Below are positions 7,800 to 11,418 of a stretch of 11,418 bases of DNA, piece by piece. Origin of the DNA: Sedimenticola sp. (GTDB taxonomy: Bacteria; Pseudomonadota; Gammaproteobacteria; Chromatiales; Chromatiaceae); NCBI GenBank assembly GCA_030590525.1, contig JAUUYI010000035.1, forward strand, positions 1-11,418, in the 5' to 3' direction. The position numbers were made by a program, and so were the translations under genes. Position 1 is the first letter of the stretch, and each line of letters starts with the position of its first letter. Below the pieces are notes generated by a model. That model saw nothing but the letters and a program-made list of their open reading frames with translations. It did no database searches and had not been told where the DNA came from.

Positions 7800-8096
7800 T
7801 CAGTTGATAGTGGTCAGCCGCCGGATGACTTCTCCCCAGCCATGACTGACGATCACCAGAAGCGATATCAGTGCAACGAACATGCGCAGAATATTACGTA
7901 TGCGCGTATTAGCTGAGCGCATTTCCATGTAATAATCAATCACGATGCCGCCTTTGAAGGCGATGAGAAAAAATACAGTTAATGTCAGTGGCCATCCAGC
8001 ATGGCCCGTCTCCCCCAGGAGTGCACCAGCAAAGGTGAGGCCAATAAGCACCAGCCAGATTTTTTCAGTGTGTCCGATTATCACGAGCCCTGTCAC
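7800..8096 (-). CDS. norF: NorF-like / cytochrome c oxidase subunit IV-family small membrane protein
   Basis: A 98-residue protein with three predicted helices (about 13-27, 36-56 and 70-85). The centre has the subunit IV signature KGGIVIDYYMEMR at about residues 48-60, as in the prokaryotic COX4/NorF/CyoD group of accessory subunits. The start is taken as the GTG at 8096, which overlaps the TGA of the preceding subunit III-like gene by 4 bp (GTGA). This gives the expected family length, whereas a longer frame to 8249 would run far into the upstream gene. A second GTG at 8084 would give 94 residues. In denitrifiers NorE and NorF are non-catalytic partners that aid nitric oxide reductase activity; here the symbol rests on the pairing and gene order. 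An aa3/bo3-type accessory pair cannot be excluded, but no subunit I or II is nearby. Confidence 0.7.
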   Translation of the reverse strand: MTGLVIIGHTEKIWLVLIGLTFAGALLGETGHAGWPLTLTVFFLIAFKGGIVIDYYMEMRSANTRIRNILRMFVALISLLVIVSHGWGEVIRRLTTIN

Positions 8097-8704
8097 CGCA
8101 GAATATAGAAAAAGGGAAAAATCGCCAGCCAGATGATGTCGGTGGTATGCCAATAGAGCGCCGCGGCTTCCAGACCACTGTGGTTTTGCGACGAATAGCC
8201 CCCAAGCCCGGTACGTACGGCAATCCAGATCAGCCCCAGGAGACCCCAACTGACATGTACCAGGTGGTTAAGCGTCAGGTAATAGTAGACCGTATAGAAA
8301 ATGCCAGCCTGGCCGTCGATGCCGTTCGCGATATTCCAGCGGATCTCAAAATATTTGACTATCGGATAGCCAAAGCCCAGCAGGATAGCACCGAGAATCC
8401 AGCGCAGTGATGCCTTGTGCTCATCGCAGCGGATGGCATTAACCGCTTTCACCATACAGTAACCACTGGTGAGCAAAAAAAGGGTGATGACTGTGCCCGC
8501 TAAAGTGGCCAGCTTATCAGGGCCAGTCAAAAATGCCTCGGGGTTATGCGCTCTGGCGATGAAATAGACGATGAACAGCAGGAGAAATTCGACAAGCACG
8601 CAGAATATACCTACCCAAATACCCATGTTTCCGGGAATTCGGCCATAGGAATTGGTTTTTTCTTCAACTGTTGCAGCGATAGATTCTGTATATGCGGTGT
8701 TCAT
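8093..8704 (-). CDS. norE: NorE-like haem-copper oxidase subunit III family protein
   Basis: A 203-residue membrane protein with five predicted helices (about 28-50, 65-91, 99-120, 137-163 and 178-202), the short form of the subunit III fold seen in NorE rather than the seven-helix COX3. Family marks are PGNMGIW at 24-30, a histidine pair in NHLVHV at 146-151, and the closing signature GLEAAALYWHTTDIIWLAIF at about 177-196. The reading frame stays open to 8983, but residues upstream of ATG 8704 are translated from intergenic palindromes and have no family resemblance, so 8704 is preferred. No Shine-Dalgarno sequence precedes this ATG; see the promoter entry. The stop overlaps the next gene's GTG. 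NorE is thought to support assembly or activity of nitric oxide reductase in the inner membrane. No norC, norB, norQ or norD is in the window, so the partner enzyme must be encoded elsewhere if the call is right. Confidence 0.75.
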   Translation of the reverse strand: MNTAYTESIAATVEEKTNSYGRIPGNMGIWVGIFCVLVEFLLLFIVYFIARAHNPEAFLTGPDKLATLAGTVITLFLLTSGYCMVKAVNAIRCDEHKASLRWILGAILLGFGYPIVKYFEIRWNIANGIDGQAGIFYTVYYYLTLNHLVHVSWGLLGLIWIAVRTGLGGYSSQNHSGLEAAALYWHTTDIIWLAIFPFFYILR

Positions 8705-8711
8705 CGAGCAT

Positions 8712-8754
8712 AGTATAGAGAGGCCTGATCGGTGCAGGATATGACTTGGATTAA
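8712..8754 (-). promoter_or_regulatory. Candidate norE promoter with DNR/FNR-like box
   Basis: On the minus strand a TATACT hexamer (8717-8712, five of six matches to TATAAT) would start transcription at about 8705, right next to the ATG at 8704. The 14-mer TTAAT-CCAA-GTCAT (8754-8741) matches TTGAT-N4-GTCAA, the NO-responsive DNR/NNR-type form, at 8 of 10 positions. It is centred about 42.5 bp upstream of that start, the usual place for a class II activator. No good -35 hexamer is present, as expected for an activator-dependent promoter. The combination suggests leaderless or nearly leaderless mRNA, but the box is imperfect. Confidence 0.35.
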
Positions 8755-8782
8755 TTAAGTGATATGACCTGAAGCGTCTGTT

Positions 8783-8852
8783 TGTTGCAGGGCCGAATTC
8801 ATCCAGCCAGTTCGGTGGCCGAATAAATTCGACCCTGCATTTCTGCAGACAG
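8783..8852. repeat. 70-bp palindromic intergenic repeat, copy 2
   Basis: Second copy of the element at 7641-7710, same orientation and same length, about 86% identical. The inverted arms (GCAGGGCCGAATTC near 8787 and GAATAAATTCGACCCTGC near 8821-8838) are preserved. It sits about 80 bp upstream of the norE-like ATG, so the two copies bracket the norE-norF pair. Differences between copies are spread along the element and are mostly transitions, consistent with an old, diverged dispersed family. Confidence 0.75.
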
Positions 8853-8880
8853 TTGAAATGCGTGGCGTAACAGGCTGCAG

Positions 8881-9061
8881 CGCGAGGCCTTAGGGCTCGC
8901 GAAATAATAAGTCCCTGAATTTGGGGCGTCGAGGCGCCCGCCTGGCAAGGCGCGGAAACGCAGGAATATTCAATATCTTTCAAGTTTTCGCAACGTAGCC
9001 AGGCGGGATGGATCGGCGTTCCAAAACAGGGAGTTATTGTTTCGCGAGCCCTTAGGGCTCG
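8881..9061. repeat. MITE-like long imperfect palindrome
   Basis: Terminal arms 8892-8917 and 9027-9052 are 26-bp inverted repeats with two mismatches (AGGGCTCGCGAAA...CCCTG). The inversion continues inward with interruptions (CCGCCTGGC near 8938-8946 against GCCAGGCGG near 8998-9006, and GCGGAAAC against TTTCGC), so nearly all of the ~161 bp can fold into one long hairpin around an AT-rich centre near 8960-8985. Each end also carries a small palindrome of the type CGAGCCCTTAGGGCTCG, which makes the motif TTAGGGCTCG appear at both borders. No coding capacity of its own is seen. The position just after the molybdoenzyme stop suggests it also separates the two transcripts. Confidence 0.7.
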
Positions 9062-9072
9062 GTGCTCGGTAT

Positions 9073-11199
9073 TCAGAAGTCTGGAGTCAGTATGGAATCG
9101 CGGCAGATTCCAGAAGGATCTCTCATTTTTTCATCCTGTTCTCTGTCCTCTGAACACACCCAGACCGCCGTGTCATGAAACAGGGCACCGCCGTTGGGTG
9201 CGCCCCGCTCAGAACTGGTGAGCAGATTTATCCCCTGCCCGCCGGGAAAGGCGTCACCAGGCCAGATTCCCTCCACAGATACGACACCAGGGAGTACCGC
9301 AGGGGTGAGCCAGGCCTCCAACCGCACTTCACCCCGGCGATTGCCGAGTCGGACCTGATCCCGGGCACCAATGCCCAACACCTTTGCATCATCCGGGTGG
9401 ATCTGCAACCGCGGACATCCCTCCTTATCGCGGGATGTGCTGGTCTCACTGAAGGTGGTGTTAAGAAAGTTTCTGGCCGGCGGCGTGATCAGGCGGAACG
9501 GATGCTCCTCGTCTGCCGCATCGATGACCGCCCAGTGACCCGGTTTTGCCGGCATCTCTTCACCCAGAGGACCGAGTCCGACCCAGTCCGGGCTGAAACG
9601 GAAGCGTCCGTCAGGCCAGCCAAAGCCATCCAGAAAGTGCATCTCCCGAAAGGACCGGCTGCAGTCCAGCCAGCGCTGTTCCTTCATCTGCTCCAGCCCC
9701 GGATAGCCGGAGGCCTGGAGCGAAGCATCGATCACTGCTTCGGCACTCATTTCAAACCCTTCGTGTTCGGCGCCGAGGCGCCTGGCCAGATCACAGATCA
9801 GCTGGTGATTGGAGCGGCACTCCCCGGGCGGGGCGATGACCCGGCACCCCACCTGGAGATGTACCTGACCATAGCTCTGGTAGAGGTCGTCGTGCTCCAG
9901 GAAAGTGGTGGCCGGCAGCACGATATCGGCCATGCGGGCCGTTTCAGTGAGGAACTGCTCGTGGACACAGACAAAGAGATCCTCCCGGGCGAAGCCCCGG
10001 TGGACCGCCCCGAGATCCGGAGCCACCGCCATCGGATTGGTGTTCTGAATCAACAGCGCCATCACCGGGCCACCGCCGGCCAGAGCCGCCTCATCGCCAC
10101 AGAGGATCGGACCGATACGGGACATGTCCAGCACCCGGGTCGCGGGGTCGTGGGCATCCAGCCCCTCGATCAGCCGCTTGTCCAGCCGGAACAGGTCGCT
10201 GGAGCCAAGCAGGGCACCGCCTCCCCGGTGCTGCCAGGCCCCGGTCACCGCCGGCAGGCAGCTCACCGCATGCACGTTGTGGGCACCGTTTCGGCTGCGG
10301 GAGAAGCCAATACCAAGACGGATGAAACTGCGCGGGGTGGTGCCGTAGAGCCGGGCAAAGGCACGGATCTGATCCGCTGGCACTGCGGTGATCTCTTCCG
10401 CCCACTCCGGCGTACAGCCCGCCAGGTGGCGCTCCATCTCATCCGAAAAGTCAGTGTAGTGCTGGAGGTACTCACGGTCGGCATAACCCTCCTCCAGTAA
10501 CACCTGCATCACGGCAGAGGCAAGGGCGCCGTCGGTGCCGGGCCGGGGCATCAGATGCAGATCCGCCTTCTCAGCCGTCGCCGTGCGGCAGGGGTCCACT
10601 ACCACCAGTCTGGCCCCCCGGGCGCGCCGGGCCTGACTCACCCGGGTCATCACATTGACCTGAGTCGCCACCGCATTGCACCCCCAGATGATGATCAGAT
10701 CGCTGTCGGCCATCTCCCGCGGGTCTGACCCCCAGCTGCGACCAACGCCTGCATTCCAGCCACTGTAGGCCAGCTCGGTGCAGATGGTCTTCTGCTGCCG
10801 CGAATAACCCATGATGTGCCGCAGCCGGTTGATGCCATCCCGCTGCAGCTGCCCCATGGTGCCGGCATAGTAATAGGGCCACACCGCCTCCGGGCCATAA
10901 CGTTCCGCCACCCGTTTGAAATTGCCGGCCACCTCATCCAGCGCCTCTTCCCAGCCAATGGGCTGAAAACCTCCTTCACCCCGTTTTCCGACCCGCTTCA
11001 ACGGCCGGGTGAGGCGCTCCGGATGGTGTACCCGCTCCGCATAACGGGCCACCTTGGCGCAGATGACCCCCTGGGTATAGTCGTTCTCTTTGGCACCGCG
11101 AATCCGGCCAATGGTGTGATCATCGAGACGTTCCACCTCCAGCGCACAGGCAGAGGGACAGTCGTGGGGACAGACGCTGGGTATGAACTCTGATGCCAT
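9073..11199 (-). CDS. Molybdopterin oxidoreductase with N-terminal [4Fe-4S] site (formate dehydrogenase/DMSO reductase superfamily)
   Basis: A 708-residue protein with no Tat or Sec signal, so cytoplasmic. Four cysteines in the pattern C10-x3-C14-x3-C18-x28-C47 (CPHDCPSAC ... GVICAK) form the Fe-S domain, with K49 following as in redox-active members. The molybdopterin domain spans about 50-570: TICTELAYSGWNAG at 138-151 holds C140, which falls at the spacing of the Sec/Cys molybdenum ligand of formate dehydrogenase H and is my candidate ligand. WGCNAVATQVNVM, VVDPCRTATAEKADLHLMPRPGTDGAL, and VLPATTFLEHDDLY are characteristic cofactor-binding segments. Residues ~580-690 are the C-terminal beta-barrel (NFLNTTFSET, GAPNGGALFHDTAVWV). 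The substrate is unknown; this group (CPHDCPSAC type) is largely uncharacterised. No electron-transfer subunit is adjacent. Start ATG 11199 is supported by AAGGAA five bases upstream. The last ~25 residues are charged and unlike the domain. Confidence 0.88.
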   Translation of the reverse strand: MASEFIPSVCPHDCPSACALEVERLDDHTIGRIRGAKENDYTQGVICAKVARYAERVHHPERLTRPLKRVGKRGEGGFQPIGWEEALDEVAGNFKRVAERYGPEAVWPYYYAGTMGQLQRDGINRLRHIMGYSRQQKTICTELAYSGWNAGVGRSWGSDPREMADSDLIIIWGCNAVATQVNVMTRVSQARRARGARLVVVDPCRTATAEKADLHLMPRPGTDGALASAVMQVLLEEGYADREYLQHYTDFSDEMERHLAGCTPEWAEEITAVPADQIRAFARLYGTTPRSFIRLGIGFSRSRNGAHNVHAVSCLPAVTGAWQHRGGGALLGSSDLFRLDKRLIEGLDAHDPATRVLDMSRIGPILCGDEAALAGGGPVMALLIQNTNPMAVAPDLGAVHRGFAREDLFVCVHEQFLTETARMADIVLPATTFLEHDDLYQSYGQVHLQVGCRVIAPPGECRSNHQLICDLARRLGAEHEGFEMSAEAVIDASLQASGYPGLEQMKEQRWLDCSRSFREMHFLDGFGWPDGRFRFSPDWVGLGPLGEEMPAKPGHWAVIDAADEEHPFRLITPPARNFLNTTFSETSTSRDKEGCPRLQIHPDDAKVLGIGARDQVRLGNRRGEVRLEAWLTPAVLPGVVSVEGIWPGDAFPGGQGINLLTSSERGAPNGGALFHDTAVWVCSEDREQDEKMRDPSGICRDSILTPDF

Positions 11200-11204
11200 A
11201 ACGG

Positions 11205-11210
11205 TTCCTT
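11205..11210 (-). promoter_or_regulatory. Shine-Dalgarno sequence of the molybdoenzyme
   Basis: AAGGAA on the minus strand, five bases before ATG 11199. It supports this start and agrees with the Fe-S cysteine motif beginning at residue 10. Confidence 0.6.
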
Positions 11211-11279
11211 AGGGCCGCGGAAAAAATAAATTATCCCATACTGCTGGTCTCTAAGCCCAGCTTCTGCGTTGCAGATTCG

Positions 11280-11285
11280 GTTATG
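11280..11285 (-). promoter_or_regulatory. Putative -10 element of the molybdoenzyme promoter
   Basis: CATAAC on the minus strand matches TATAAT at four positions. With transcription starting near 11273 it lies at the right distance from the FNR box (centre about -40.5), leaving a leader of about 73 nt. The -35 region is covered by the box, as in class II FNR promoters. Confidence 0.4.
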
Positions 11286-11306
11286 CAAAACGGGGTCACC
11301 ATTTAG

Positions 11307-11320
11307 CTGATCTCGATCAA
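11307..11320 (-). promoter_or_regulatory. FNR/CRP-family operator upstream of the molybdoenzyme
   Basis: On the minus strand TTGAT-CGAG-ATCAG matches the FNR consensus TTGAT-N4-ATCAA at nine of ten specified positions. It is centred at 11313.5, about 114 bp upstream of the molybdoenzyme ATG, and about 40 bp from a plausible start site. This predicts activation under low oxygen. The site is symmetric, so it could also serve a rightward gene beyond the window, although I see no matching -10 on that side. Confidence 0.65.
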
Positions 11321-11418
11321 TTACACGCCCTATTTTGTTCGTGGCCATGCCCCGATCTTTATTTCTTGCCGCAAAGTGCGGTGTTCAAACCAGATACGCA
11401 CCTTCAGTTTTCGTTCCG

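Noticed and set aside
8705..8983. N-terminal extension of the norE-like frame by about 93 residues
   Set aside because: These codons are translated from the two intergenic palindromic repeats; the family homology starts after ATG 8704.
7136..9072. CRISPR array or tRNA in the repeat-containing intergenic regions
   Set aside because: There are only two copies of the 70-bp repeat, 1.1 kb apart and enclosing genes, with no regular spacers; no cloverleaf sequence was recognised.
9175..10500. 441-codon open frame on the plus strand inside the molybdoenzyme gene
   Set aside because: Antisense shadow of a GC-rich gene with clear cofactor motifs; the product is low-complexity and has no ribosome binding site.
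11221..11262. Short hairpin (GCTGG...CCAGC) in the leader of the molybdoenzyme
   Set aside because: A stem of only five pairs with a nine-base loop is within chance; it has no recognisable riboswitch features.

Overview
The window looks like a GC-rich (roughly 55-60%) proteobacterial chromosome segment, most likely from a respiratory, facultatively anaerobic gammaproteobacterium. The basis is the gene content (multihaem cytochrome, nitric-oxide-reductase accessory subunits, molybdopterin oxidoreductase), an FNR-type operator, and palindromic intergenic repeats of a style common in that class. The taxonomic call is inference. All complete genes lie on the minus strand. The only plus-strand coding signal is a partial ORF at the left edge that may be the tail of a transposase.

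Layout, in the direction of minus-strand transcription (right to left): (1) 11199-9073, a cytoplasmic-type [4Fe-4S]/molybdopterin oxidoreductase of about 708 aa. It is preceded by a good ribosome binding site and a near-consensus FNR box placed correctly for a class II FNR-dependent promoter. (2) 9072-8705, a gene-free stretch almost filled by two repeats: a ~160-180 bp imperfect palindrome that resembles a MITE, and a ~70 bp palindromic repeat. (3) 8704-8093 and 8096-7800, a translationally coupled pair encoding a five-helix haem-copper-oxidase subunit III-like protein (NorE type) and a three-helix subunit IV-like protein (NorF type). No catalytic norCB is visible. (4) 7799-7136, a gene-free stretch with a second copy of the 70 bp palindrome. 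(5) 7135-269, a tight four-gene cluster: a five-helix membrane protein of unknown family, a 915-aa membrane cytochrome fusion (five helices with paired histidines, five CXXCH haem c sites, C-terminal TPRs), a membrane-anchored FG-GAP/ASPIC-UnbV beta-propeller protein, and a secreted TPR protein. (6) 236-1, the partial plus-strand ORF.

The four-gene cluster is the most interesting part. All members are predicted to sit in the membrane or periplasm, and the gene spacings (42 bp, 19 bp, 4-bp overlap) indicate one transcript. My reading is an envelope-bound electron-transfer or assembly complex: the cytochrome would link the membrane quinone pool to periplasmic haems, and the propeller and TPR proteins would supply scaffold or partner-binding surfaces. 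No substrate can be deduced from the sequence. The nearby norEF-like pair and the FNR-controlled molybdoenzyme suggest a low-oxygen or nitrogen-oxide respiratory setting, but no functional link is proven.
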